Source: Hydractinia symbiolongicarpus (Eukaryota; Cnidaria; Hydrozoa; Anthoathecata; Hydractiniidae). Taken from it: a DNA stretch of 64,000 bases. The position numbers and the translations under genes were made by a program. Positions 28,176 to 38,639 of this stretch are shown here, piece after piece (within the stretch, counting starts at the first letter, position 1; each line of letters opens with the position of its first letter). The notes beneath the pieces are model-generated. The model saw only the letters and a list, made by a program, of their open reading frames with translations, did no database searches and had not been told where the DNA came from. The stretch covers positions 2,170,001-2,234,000 of the forward strand of contig NC_079889.1 of the NCBI RefSeq assembly GCF_029227915.1, written 5' to 3'.

Positions 28176-30215
28176 GCATGTTTCGGAGTATTTGCACATT
28201 TTTTGGTTAAGCATTAAACACATTTACACACATTTTTCTAGGTTCTCTTTTAATTGTATTATTGTAGAAACCATACAACACGCACGTTTATGAAAAAAGC
28301 TATCATTTCTGTGTTTGGAATTATTACGTTCTCCCTATAAATAATGTGAACGTCTCCTGTACAAGTAAATTGACTTGTGGGAATATCCGTTTGATTTTTT
28401 CCCTATAATTGTAACTGGTTTATTACACGCACAGTTAAGAATGCATTCTGCATAGAAATAATTGATTTTAAGCATATGGTGGCACATAAACCCCATGTTC
28501 AATAATCTTTAAAAAGTCCTCTTTTCTCGACAATTCTGTATATATTCTTGATAAACGATTACAGATGTGGCTGAAATTTTTTTTATAGTCGTAAATTCAA
28601 CGGTCCCAGATTAGTTAAATTCGTATGCTAAGGTAACTTCTCAACTTCTATATAATCGAGAATGTTGTTAACTAATTAAATTAGCTGCGCGAGTTAGACA
28701 CGAAAAACAAGTGTTATTTTATTTTTTCGTTTTTACTTAGTTATGAATGCTGATCTGGACATGATATTATAGGTAGGCAGCTAACTAGCTATCGACACTT
28801 TGCTGCAATGAGCATAATTTATTGGTAAAAAGGATGGTATTTCTAAGTTCACAAACACAAGTAGTTGATTCTACTTATCTAACACGCTCTGACAACTTTT
28901 TTAATTGTTCCCCATTTCATATCACCTCTATGGTGTTTCACCATAATTTGGACAGTTATTGATTGTTCCGCAATTTAGATATAAGCATTTTCGACGTTGT
29001 TAACTCAACCTTCGCCAGAGTGTAACTACAAGCCACAGAGCACGGATTTAGTAATACCGTCAGACAATTTCGAGATATAATAAAAAACTGCCTTTGAAAA
29101 AATTATATGCTTTAAAATTAGCGAATAAAAAACTACCTTAATGCGGATTTTGTGGAAAGTATAGATAGCGCATTTCTGACATTTCGGTCAACTTACAGCT
29201 AGTTTCCTTTCGTCAGTGCTTTACTAGGAGTCTACATGTCTTTGTTGAAATGAACGAGGCAGAGGAGAGACGCACTGTTAGTAAAAATAAAAAATCTGTT
29301 TTTACAAATTTATTAATCCGAAAGCTCCTTAATATTTTTGATGCTGCAGGCAACATTGACGTGATAAAAGCTTTCCGGTAATATTTAATGTTTGTTATGA
29401 AATGCTCAGTGAATTTACATGTCGCAGAGCAGGATTTGGATCTGCATTTTATACTTCAGTAATGTAAGTGACGCCTGAGATTGGCCTTCACGATGTATGG
29501 AGGATTTAAAGTTTAACTTTCCTATTGCTAGTGGCTATTGCGTTTAACAATCTAATGGTTGTTTATTAAAAAATTTGCTTTTTACTCGAGATACAAGACA
29601 AATCTTTCTTTTTTAAGTTAATCCAGCTCTGACGTACTAAGGTATAAAGAAACCGTCAAGATATATTGCGCATTGCACTGCAACTGCAAAATGCTGTATG
29701 AAAAAGCTTGTTGCGTCCTTTCTCTTTGGAAATACGTATTATTGCATGTTATAAACATTTTCTTAACATGGTTGTTTGAGCTGTTCCAAAAATTACCAAC
29801 GAAAGGCAATAAAACCCGTAGGGATAAAACTTTTAAACTAGGGTTGAGAATCTCCCTTATAATATGTTTATGTTAAGACCATTTTGCGTTTGGTTTTTCG
29901 ACTTTCAGTAGGAATTTAAAAATGAGCGAAAAAAGGAGAAAAAAGTTCTGCCAACATTGAACTAACCTGTATTCACGTGCAATTCAATTATATCGTACGA
30001 TTAAGTTACTCAAAAAGGAGCATTGAGATCTGAGTTGTAATACAATCCCACCTAAAACATTTGTCGTTCTTCGGACGTTAATTTGCGTTTAAATTCTTTT
30101 AGGTGAGAAAACAATATTTCCTAAACTACTTCTCGGGGCTGTTTCCATAATATTCCCGTACAAAGCAGCCGTAAAAGGGCGATACTCGACAGCTAAAGGA
30201 GAAAGGTACGTATCA
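28176..30215. other. Spacer after astacin C, no gene seen
   Basis: Near-identical copy of 21224-23530 with a deletion of about 290 bp near 29170. No intact gene is seen. Confidence 0.4.
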
Positions 30216-30221
30216 CACTAC

Positions 30222-31075
30222 TTTAAGAGCAGAAACCTTCGAGGGCGGAGACTTTTGCGTTTTTCGCCCTTTTTTGCGAATTTTTTGGAAATTCTAAAAC
30301 ATTAAAACGCAAATGTCGTAAAGATAATTTACAATTTAGAGTGAAATCACGATCCAAAAGAATACTTAATTACCCTTGAAATCTTCCTATGTCAATCTCC
30401 CCCAATTCCTTCTTTTTGGGTTACTGTTTTGATGTCAAATGCATTTCCAGGTTCGTGAAGGCAATCGAGTTTTCCATTTTCCTTTGGTTGCCAATATCTA
30501 CGGTAGTAGTCCATAGTTTAATGTTTAGATTTGTGTTTACTGCTTAAATGACTACAGCTGTGCTTGATGCTTTCAAAGAAGCAGACATATCCGTAGTCAA
30601 TGTCCCTGCCAACGTGACGGATTACCAGCTTTTTAACCTTACAGTTAATGGTTGCTCTAAACGCCAATTTATCGAGTGGTATTCATGTTAGGTTGCAGCT
30701 CGCAGGACTCAATCATTCATTTAGGGTACATTCATTCTACAACCACATGACTACTACAAAAAAAAAAAGATATCATCGATGTTGGTTGGAAAGGTTCCGG
30801 AATTTGTGATGCTATTAAGCTTGACTCAGACAAGATCCCATCCATCGATAAAACGAAATTCGAACGCCACTAAGCCATTTACTGCAGCTCGGGTTAAGGT
30901 GGACAATTCCTACAAATTTACGCGTCAAATCTTGAGGTCGTCTTACTTTAGAGCTTTCCATTCTGAAAAAAGAGAAAAAGCTGACACAGCTTCAAGGAAG
31001 AGACGTTGTTGTAGCCCTAGATGACACACCACCTCGTGAAATTACTATCGAGAACTCCACTAAATACTCTCGTCT
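30222..31075. mobile_element. HIRAN-like/DDE transposon relic (block 2)
   Basis: Copy of the block 1 relic without the CAAAGTATTACCA triplication. The DDE fragment begins at 30547 with a start-like ATG and shows the same loss of the third catalytic aspartate (QLFNLTVNG-type or equivalent). The C-terminal part (30779-31024) is open in another frame. The HIRAN-like remnant is on the minus strand at about 30520-30370. Confidence 0.6.
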
Positions 31076-32841
31076 TAAATAAATATTTGACAGTTTTATT
31101 TATATACATATAATAGTCTTTATAATGCAACTGGGAAATGTTACCCGCGGAAAAAACGTTTACCGAGCCATTTGATGTATAAATATATGTTAAATGTATA
31201 AAAATTATGAAAAATTATTTAAATAGACCGAGTGACTGAAATCATATTCCTTTAGTTTCGTTTTAAGTTTTTTAAGGCTGTTACAACTTTTCAATTCGGA
31301 AGGTAAAGTATTCCAAATTTTAGGCTATTTTTTTGGTCGATACGTTTACCGAGCCATTTGATAGCTATTTTGCTAGGGTTCGCAAAAACCAGGATTATAC
31401 TATATAAAGACTTACTAGTGACGAAGTTGCGAGAACAGTTTTTCTTAAAAGGATAACCTTCGATTTGAATTTCATTGTTTCAATTTTTTAGAACAAAACA
31501 TTCAAATAACCGTATACAAAATTTGTTTTACGTTTTTTCAATCAAATTTTATATTTCCGTTTACCATGCAAATTTGATACCGTTTTGCTTGTTACTTTAC
31601 AACTAGACCAGTCAACTCTGTTAATAAATCTCTTACGGCCTGTAATCTTAAGGTGGCGTTTTGCTCCATGGTTCGTTTTTCTACATTTGTAACTTTAAGG
31701 AGGCTTGTGTAGCAGCTGCAACGCTACTAGTTTTGGCGAAACTAACCAATATTGAAAATTAAAGGTCTCTGTACAACTGGGCATTTTTCCTGTAACCGGT
31801 ATGGCTGTTAAAAGGGCTTAGTTCTTAGGCCTTAAGGAACACCTTTTTCTCTGCGGTTTAGCTTCCTTTAACGATTTTAGTGTATCACATTGCCTCGCAA
31901 CAGTTTTCTTTAAATAATTAGGAGCTTGATGATCTATGAGGAAAACCTGAACTTAACAAGAACAACTCGTTATCTTTTTTATATCTTTCCGATTTTTCAA
32001 CTGTAATCGTTCGTCCGAGAAATTGTTATATACTGATATTTGTTACCATATTTGGTTATAAATTCTCGTTTTTAATAAAATATTGTGGTTACTGCTAATG
32101 TCGAAAGATCTAATAAAAAAAATATTATTAATTTAACTTTTTGTATATTTTCGATAACACTAAACATCTCATAATTGTTTTTGTAGACTGTATAAGTAGG
32201 TAATTAGCTATGTTGAAGAAGCTTCTAGCAAGATAAGTGACACTAAATCTAAGTACTTTAACATTGTTGTATGAAATGTCTTTATGAGTAATATATCGTA
32301 GGAGTTAGATATATAATCATTTCTAGTGCTGCTTGAAATTTGTTTTTTGCGCTTCGTTACATTTTGCTCCCATCTTTCTTGAGAACGGACAATACCGCTC
32401 CATATCGGCCCGTCGCCTAACCGCCAAGCCAATTAGAATGCTTTTAAGCTCGTATTACCCTCTTGCAACATTCAAAAGGTTAGGAACAAGTGAGGAGAAC
32501 TTCGTCATTGCGCTTAGCGGATGCTTCTTTTTAGTAGATCTTACGATGGATATGCGTATAAGATTAAGACTTGTAAATATGTCAAAGATATTCTCCTAAG
32601 TTATAACGCGAAATTTTTTTAACCACGTGACAAGTTAAAATTTCTCGCAGATTTTTTTTGACTTTTCTAGCGAAAAAGTTCTTAACTTGTACTTGCTGAA
32701 TAGTGCTCTCAAAGGTGGATTGAAGGTTTTGTTGCTAAAATAGTCAAAACGTGACAAAATTAAAATTATAAATAAATTAAAGAATATAACTTATGTGAGA
32801 AAATAACAAACATTTAAATCTGATTTTAGGTAGCTGTTAAA
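31076..32841. other. Spacer upstream of astacin D, no gene seen
   Basis: Near-identical copy of 24484-26182 with about 90 extra bases near 31815-31903 that contain an imperfect palindrome around TTCTTAGGCCTTAAGGAAC. Confidence 0.35.
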
Positions 32842-32855
32842 ATGAAGTGGCAGGG

Positions 32856-33160
32856 TTATTATTATTACTATTATTTACCCAGGATAGCCTCTTCAGTTCC
32901 TATTGGTACTGCTATCAACGAGAGTCCTGCGAAGGGGGTCCTAGCGCATTTAAAGCTCCCATTTGAGCTACGAAAGTCGTGGAAGCACAGTAATCGCTCA
33001 ACTAGACAACCGCCTAAGATATCAATCCTATTCTCATGCTGAACGCTAAGCAGAAAGGATAGATTCACACTTTTATAGTCTCTGGCATGACTCGGCCAGG
33101 GTTTGAACCCAAGACCTCCCGCACTGAAAGCGAACGCTCTACCACAAGGCTATCAGTCGG
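32856..33160 (-). mobile_element. tRNA-derived SINE in exon 1 of astacin D
   Basis: Read on the minus strand from 33160: a tRNA-like head with A-box TAGCCTTGTGG and B-box GGTTCAAACC (plus-strand 33101-33110), a body of about 200 bp, and a tail GGCTATCCTGGGTAAATAAT ending in ATT repeats at 32856. Copy C has the uninterrupted sequence CAGGGTAAGTATC, so the SINE inserted after the block duplication. It separates the 13-nt coding exon from its splice donor. A clear target duplication is not visible. Confidence 0.85.
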
Positions 33161-33999
33161 TAAGTAACTTAATCAATCACAAGTAATTTGTCAGAAGTTT
33201 ATCTCTATTTTTTTCTTTTTATATACTAAAAATTGCGTTAAGCTTGGTTTCTACTGGTGCCTAATGTAAAATAACGTGAATTAATTTTTAAACATATTTT
33301 CTTACTTCATGAATTAAGTTGAATGTAAGTTTAGAATAACACAGAATAAACATATTTCTACTGCGAACTGATAGACACTTCCTAAGTTTATGTCGCAGCT
33401 GCTTTTAAAAGTACTTTACAGAGGTTAGAATTTTAAAATTATCACCCAATATTAAAATAAGCGTGAAATTTTCAAAATCCTAATGCAAAAGTATAACCTG
33501 CTATGACAGTTTATTTAATTATACTGTATTGAGTCTCACTCTCAAATCGAAAGGTGCTGTAACTTCGTAATCTTCCAAATGTAACACAAATCGAATAAAC
33601 ATCGGCGGATAAAAAGCTTGGCGTCCAAGTTACAAATTTTAAACTTGCACAACACGCTCTGTGTACGCTGATAAGAAATAACCAATCAAAATAGTTCATT
33701 TTTTTGCTGACGTAAGGGAAAAAACAACGATTCAAGATCCCCAGCAACAATACGAGTACGATTGACTTAGGTCTTTTGCAAAGATTTAGAACAAGAAAAA
33801 TGTAAAAAGAGAAAATTAAGGCAGTCAAAGAATAGGACTTCCTGGAGCTCTAATAAATTAGATAAGATAAAAATTTAGATTATTTTTTTATATTCTTTCC
33901 ACTCTTTATTTTATTCTAACCAAAAGCAGTAGAAATTTAATATAATTCTAATAAATAATACAACAGGGGAAAATTACCCTTAGTGTATATATCTAGAAA
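33161..33999. other. Intron 1 remnant of astacin D
   Basis: Up to about 33715 it matches intron 1 of copy C; beyond, about 33860-33990, it matches the end of intron 1 of copy B (18490-18560) until just before where exon 2 should start. No coding content is seen. Confidence 0.5.
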
Positions 34000-34390
34000 T
34001 TGTACGGATGCAGAGATATTGGGGTTTGTAGGTTTTGTGATGACGTCATCAACCCGTCCATTCCGAAACGGATTCGGGGGCCCAGGTTTAGGAAAATTAC
34101 CCAAATTGGTCCTAGTTGGTTCCTAGTTACCCACGCGGTGAAAAATCATTGACGTCACCACCTCGTTTCCAAGTTATTAGGCCTCAAAGTTTTAGGTGCA
34201 CCGTAATGGCTTCATTAATTTAATATAGGATATTGCCGTTAAAGTAGTGTTATTCTCGTCGCGTCGTAACGTCAGAAAGTTTAACATATTAGACATGTCT
34301 TTTTCGGCAACATCAAAGGAAAATGAAGACATCCACTTTGCCTGTCACAGACACACAGACAGACACACCTAGCGTATTATTATAGAGATT
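34000..34390. repeat. Probable non-autonomous repeat
   Basis: More GC-rich than its surroundings (TGATGACGTCATCAACCC near 34039) and ending in a CAGACACACAGACAGACACA tract followed by CGTATTATTATAGAG. It replaces the astacin exon 2-5 region of copy D. The left border is unclear. The Tigger element is inserted just to its right. Confidence 0.4.
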
Positions 34391-34402
34391 TACAGTAGAC
34401 TC

Positions 34403-34600
34403 CCGGTTATTCGAACCTGCACTTATTCGAATAATTCGGTTATTCGAAGTGAGATGGCGTTCCCCTTGGATCTGCTTACCCAACTCAGGCAAAAACACTC
34501 TCGGTTATTCGAACTTCAGTTATTCGAATAATTCGGTTATTCGAAGTGATTTTTATTACCCTTGGGGCCAATTATAGGCTAAGTCACCCTCAGTTATTCG
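34403..34600. repeat. Subterminal GTTATTCGAA repeats of Tigger element
   Basis: Copies of (G/A)TTATTCGAA occur at about 34407, 34424, 34439, 34504, 34519 and 34534, some as palindromic pairs around ATTCGAATAATTCG. Two more lie near the right end (about 37130 and 37145). The terminal repeat contains the same word. They are candidate transposase binding sites. Confidence 0.75.
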
Positions 34601-34694
34601 ATTTTTCTTATTGGGAGATCGTCGAGTGAGAACATTGATTTTCTGCGATTAAAACACTTTTTTTCTTCAAAAAATCAGGTTTCAATATTCATGG

Positions 34695-35255
34695 CTATTT
34701 ACACTCTTCAAGCAATTTCTTCAAAAGTTCAATATTCTCCTTCGGTCCAGAGAATTGAAGCAAACAGGGGATCCTCAATCCCTTATCATCTCCAAAGTTA
34801 GTTCTTTTCCCTGTCACTTTTACTTTGCAAGTACACAACATCTCTGACTTCAGAAAGTAAAATATCGTTTTGGCAAATTTTCCTGTTTTTACTTTAGGCA
34901 AATGACCAACAATATCTCCTTTTTTGCAGACCGCCACTGCATATTTGTCTATGTCGTTTGTTGGTTCCATTTTAGCTTCTAGGACTTCACCAATAACAGC
35001 GTTCCATTTCTTTTGATACTCATGATATCCCATAACGGTTGAGTTACTCTCATAATACTTGATAAGAATGATTTCTATCGGCTGTGTTTCGTTGATTATC
35101 ATTGAAACAAGATCCATTGTAATTTTCACTTCTTCGTCGTAATTGTGGTGTGACTGCTTTGTTGTTGTGTTGCTTCGTTTCGTTTTATAACATTCGAACG
35201 TTTTAAAAGGATCATTCAAAATTCGAACGTTTCCTTTGATTTTCAAACGTTTCAT
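34695..35255 (-). CDS. HIRAN-like protein carried by Tigger element
   Basis: An intact 186-residue minus-strand frame starting with ATG at 35255. Residues about 74-170 fit a HIRAN-like fold: VMGYHEYQKKW, IGEVLEAKMEP, then NDIDKYAVAVCKKGDIVGHL (101-119 region) and a strand ending RIPCLLQFSG. The first 60 residues are basic and unassigned. HIRAN domains of HLTF and Rad5 bind DNA 3' ends at stalled forks, and stand-alone versions are known in mobile DNA of other groups. Here the gene lies inside the terminal repeats, head-to-head with the transposase, so it is cargo or an accessory factor. A shared bidirectional promoter is likely. The domain call is from motif recall; exact function is unknown. 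Confidence 0.7.
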   Translation of the reverse strand: MKRLKIKGNVRILNDPFKTFECYKTKRSNTTTKQSHHNYDEEVKITMDLVSMIINETQPIEIILIKYYESNSTVMGYHEYQKKWNAVIGEVLEAKMEPTNDIDKYAVAVCKKGDIVGHLPKVKTGKFAKTIFYFLKSEMLCTCKVKVTGKRTNFGDDKGLRIPCLLQFSGPKENIELLKKLLEECK

Positions 35256-35349
35256 CTAATTTTCGAACGTTTCGAAAACTAACTCGATTAAAAAACAAGT
35301 GGGTGGATGCAAACAAACTTTTTAAAGGCTCTTCAAATCCACATTAAAG
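35256..35349. promoter_or_regulatory. Divergent intergenic region of Tigger element
   Basis: The 94 bp between the two ATG codons must hold the start signals for both genes unless transcription begins outside. It contains TCGAACGTTTCGAAAAC-like palindromic words (about 35263-35280), echoed further upstream inside the HIRAN-like gene. Confidence 0.5.
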
Positions 35350-36924
35350 ATGGCAACCGCTCAGACAACGTCAAGGAAGAAAACTGTTCTGACGATCAAA
35401 AAAAAATATCTTGCTTTGAAAGAGCTTGAAAAAGAAGGAACAACTAAAAAGTCTATTGCTAAAAAGTATGGTGTCCCACCTAACGCACTTTCATACTGGG
35501 TGAAGAATAAAAGTGACATTTTTGCCAAGTATGAATCAGGCCAGTATGGAGTTAAAAGACAAAAGCTTTCTTCCGGAAAATACGATAACATTGATAAAGC
35601 AGTTTACAAGTGGTTCGTTAACGCTCGTGAAAGAACTGTGCCGATTAGTGGTCAAATCATTCGAGAAAAAGCATTGGATTTTGCAAAGCAATTCAACGAA
35701 CCTGATTTTAAAGCTTCAGAAGGCTGGCTAGACAGATGGAAGTACAGACAAAACATCATTTACAGAATTATTTCTGGAGAGGAAAAGTCTTGTACACCAG
35801 GGATGACAGCAAGCTGGGAAGAAACACACCTGCCAACCATTTTGTCACGCTATGATTTACAAGACATTTTCAATGCTGATGAATTCGGCTTGTTCTACCA
35901 GATGCTTCCAACAAATACCTATCATGCCAAAGGTGAAAGATGTGCTGGTGGAAAGTTCAGCAAAGTTCGTTTAACAGGACTTGCAGCAGGAAATGCCCTA
36001 GGTGAAAAGTTGCCCATGTTCGTTATCAGAAATTCGGTTACACCGCGCTGTTTCAAAGGAGTCAGAAGTCTTCCCTGTCAGTACAAAGCTCAAAAGAAGG
36101 CCTGGATGGATTCTGAAAACTTTACCGATTATGTGAAAAAACTCGATGTTAAATTTGAAACTGCGGGTCGAAAGATTGTCTTGATAATTGACAATTGCCC
36201 AGCTCATCCAGAAGTCACTGGTCTTAAAGCAGTAGAATTAGTTTTTCTACCACCAAATACAACGTCTAAGACCCAGCCCATGGATCAAGGTGTAATCCGA
36301 GCATTGAAGGCATATTACCGGTCAAATCTTGTGAAACGTCAAATAAAGTTCATTGACGGCGGTAAAGAGGTCCCTAAAATTAACATTCTTGAAGGGATGC
36401 AAATCTTGGTCAAATCATGGGACGCTGTTTCAAAAGACACCGTTAAAAACTGCTTTAAGAAGGCAGGCATCTCAAAAGAAGCACAGATCACGAGTCTCAA
36501 TGATGCTGATGACCCATTTAAATCTCTTTCTGACAGCATAAGCGAGTTGAAAAAAAGAGAAGTTGACGGCGACATCTTTAACGCAGATGATTTTGTGGAT
36601 ATTGATTTTGAGGTATGCACGAGTAAATCAATTGAATTGACTGATGAGGAAATCGTGGAAATCGTACTTAATGAGGACAAAGATCAAAACGCGCCGAATC
36701 TCGAAGATGACGATGATGATGAAATTGAGGCACATGACATCCCCCCGAAGAAGCCAAAGCAGTCAGAGTTGGAAGAGGCCTTAGAATTGTTGGAAAGATG
36801 GTCTTTGTTTGACGAGAATGGTCTTGAAATCAGAAAGCAGTTAAACATGATAACACGTACATGTCAAAAACACTACATCGATAGTAAAAAACGATGTAGC
36901 ATTAAAGATTTTTTTAAGAGTTGA
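35350..36924 (+). CDS. Tigger/pogo-family transposase
   Basis: An intact 524-residue frame. An N-terminal CENP-B/psq-type helix-turn-helix (about 15-55: AIAKKYGVPPNALSYWVKNK) is followed by a second Tc5-type DNA-binding helix set (about 75-135, with WLDRWKYRQNI). The DDE_1 nuclease core has D177 in FNADEFG, D281 in LIIDNCPAHP and D312 in QPMDQGVIRA, giving a DD30D spacing typical of Tigger. The C-terminus is acidic (EDDDDDEIEA near 450-460) and ends in a short basic tail. It cuts and pastes the element at TA sites. No intron or break is seen; the length is normal for the family. The ATG has an adenine at -3 (AAGATGG), a favourable context. Confidence 0.95.
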   Translation: MATAQTTSRKKTVLTIKKKYLALKELEKEGTTKKSIAKKYGVPPNALSYWVKNKSDIFAKYESGQYGVKRQKLSSGKYDNIDKAVYKWFVNARERTVPISGQIIREKALDFAKQFNEPDFKASEGWLDRWKYRQNIIYRIISGEEKSCTPGMTASWEETHLPTILSRYDLQDIFNADEFGLFYQMLPTNTYHAKGERCAGGKFSKVRLTGLAAGNALGEKLPMFVIRNSVTPRCFKGVRSLPCQYKAQKKAWMDSENFTDYVKKLDVKFETAGRKIVLIIDNCPAHPEVTGLKAVELVFLPPNTTSKTQPMDQGVIRALKAYYRSNLVKRQIKFIDGGKEVPKINILEGMQILVKSWDAVSKDTVKNCFKKAGISKEAQITSLNDADDPFKSLSDSISELKKREVDGDIFNADDFVDIDFEVCTSKSIELTDEEIVEIVLNEDKDQNAPNLEDDDDDEIEAHDIPPKKPKQSELEEALELLERWSLFDENGLEIRKQLNMITRTCQKHYIDSKKRCSIKDFFKS

Positions 36925-37574
36925 ACTCCTTGTATTTACTAGATACATTTTCTTTATAACTTTCATATTTTAAAACCTGTTAACAATTTGTTCACATTTT
37001 TTCTTTCTTCAAAAAGTAAAAATTCTTTGTGTTTACACGCTCAACTGAACCACAATGCCTCAATTACTTAAGAAAAGTCCATCCCATTAAGGTTAAGTTG
37101 AAAATCTGGCGGGAAAACGAATTTTTCAGTTATTCGAACTCCCGGTTATTCGAAGTAAATTCTTATCCCCCTTGAGGCTTTGAATAACCGGGAGTCTACT
37201 GTATCTCATTTAGATCATGCACGCTTTAGATCGGGAATATTACGTTCGCATTCTTTACCAGAACATCAAAGACGGTAAACATATTAAACATTTTTCATAC
37301 TGAACTTAAGTTGAAGCACATGTTTCTTGTTATTTTTGCCTGCATTATTTTAGTAAATCAGTCACATTTACCGTGTCGTTAATCAAAGAAACAATTCAAT
37401 ATCTTAAATCTTTTAATTCTGAATAGGGAATAAACATAATTTCGACAAGAAATTGAAAAGAGATGTCACGACGTTTGGATTTCCTTATGATTACGAATCA
37501 GTTATGCATTATGGAAAGTAAGTCGTTGCCATACATGCACATGCTTGCCATAACTGCATATTTAACTCCTCTAA

Positions 37575-37650
37575 CGGAACTGTATTTGGAAACTATGTGT
37601 TTGGAAAGGAACAGCAAACAATTGTAGCAAAACACAATCTGAATCTAAAT
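37575..37650 (+). pseudogene. Relic duplicated exon in intron 7 of astacin D
   Basis: Sequence homologous to the first 70 bp of exon 8 (TTTGGAAACTATGTGTTTGG against TTTGGAAAATATGTATCTGG), open here but lacking a good acceptor. More decayed versions lie at about 10128-10195 (A), 20190-20255 (B) and 27135-27205 (C). It therefore predates the four copies. Confidence 0.65.
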
Positions 37651-38639
37651 CTTTGTGTCCAAGGTACGGGAGGGATACTTGCCAATTTTTTAACAAGAAA
37701 AACAGGTCTGTTTGTCAAAAAATCTGAATCTTTGTTGCTTATTTTAAAAATTATTGCAGTAAAGTAGGTATCTGATGGGGCAGAGAAGGGGTACAAGCAA
37801 TTTTTAACAAGAAAAAAAAGCTTCTCTTTGTCATATTTAACAACGTATATGATTTTTGTTATAACAGAACTGCCTTTGGAAAATATGTATCTGGAAAGAA
37901 ACAGCAAACAATTGTACAGAAAAAAAATCCAAATCAGAAACTCGGTCAATGCAAGTCATGTGGAATGTCAGAGACAGATGCTGATCAATTAAATGCCATG
38001 TACTGTTCAATACCTATTAATCACAGAATATTAAAAAGACAAATGGTTCGTTTATTGGCAAATTATGCAGGACAATCAAACAGTCACTTTAAGCATACTG
38101 TTCTAAATATTTAAAAAAAGATTTACCCAAAATATAATTTCATGGTCAACGTCTATAATGCTGTAAAAGGTTCCGCCACACACTCTTATGATGGCGATTG
38201 TGATGCCGTCTTTCGTTCGCATAAGAAAAATTTTGTGGTTTGTTATGCAAAGAAAATATCTAGAGTTCCATCGTTGGCCACACAATCTCGAATTGTTTCA
38301 GCTGCTTTGGCTAGCATTACTAAAAAGGTATGTTCCAGTGTTCGTTGTTGTTGAAATTTGTTTTGAAATAGTCTGTTAGAAAATAAAACCTTCTTAATTG
38401 CACACATTTACCTTCAGAAATGTAACGCAAAATGAGCAAGCGATACAGCATGGAAGAAAGCAGATTCATTTGGATATCCTATCGCTGGCGTTGTAATCGT
38501 GAGATCTAGTAATGGCTTGGCATCAACCCGGGACGGTCTAACTTACTCTGAAAATTTCAAATGTCGCGAATGTTCAGGATGGTGGCTTTTAAAGAAATGT
38601 AAAAATTACAAGTTCAGTTTGGTCATATTGTTTGGATAG

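Larger units (their letters stand above)
19818..33715. repeat. Tandem segmental duplication, two blocks of about 6.95 kb
   Basis: Block 1 is about 19818-26765 and block 2 about 26766-33715. Corresponding landmarks are the zinc exon (19823 and 26772), exon 8 (20452 and 27404), the antisense-overlapping frames (25543 and 32208) and exon 1 (26183 and 32842). Most of the sequence is identical, with small indels. Block 2 lacks about 290 bp found at 22265-22535, has about 90 extra bases near 31815-31903, and has a SINE in the second exon 1. The high identity indicates a recent event. Confidence 0.9.
34393..37201 (+). mobile_element. Complete Tigger/pogo DNA transposon with a HIRAN-like cargo gene
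   Basis: Terminal inverted repeats of 20 bp, CAGTAGACTCCCGGTTATTC, run from 34393 and inward from 37201. They are flanked by TA dinucleotides (34391-34392, 37202-37203) as expected for Tc1/mariner-type insertion. The element is 2809 bp. It carries an intact transposase (35350-36924, plus) and a second intact ORF (34695-35255, minus), divergently arranged across 94 bp. Multiple copies of GTTATTCGAA lie just inside both ends. Complete ends, target duplication and open frames suggest recent, possibly autonomous activity. It interrupts astacin pseudogene D. Confidence 0.95.
32842..38639 (+). pseudogene. Astacin copy D, multiply broken
   Basis: Exon 1 starts at 32842 and is interrupted after 14 bases by a SINE. 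Exons 2-5 are missing. A short repeat and a Tigger element occupy the gap. The remaining exons are 6 (37214-37274), 7 (37427-37517), 8 (37868-38327) and 9 (38418-38639). Exon 6 is 61 nt instead of 88: an in-frame 27-bp loss removes the GFWHE part of the zinc site. Exon 8 has a TAA at 38112-38114 and exon 9 a TGA replacing the conserved tryptophan codon. Unlike B and C, it keeps glycine after the Met-turn tyrosine, so it groups with copy A at that site. Confidence 0.85.

Noticed and set aside
33101-33160. Possible tRNA gene
   Set aside because: The A- and B-box-like sequence is attached to a SINE body and tail, and the acceptor stem is poor. It is a SINE head, not a functional tRNA gene. The same holds for 13489-13560.
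36339-36680. 113-codon minus-strand ORF
   Set aside because: Antisense shadow of the Tigger transposase.
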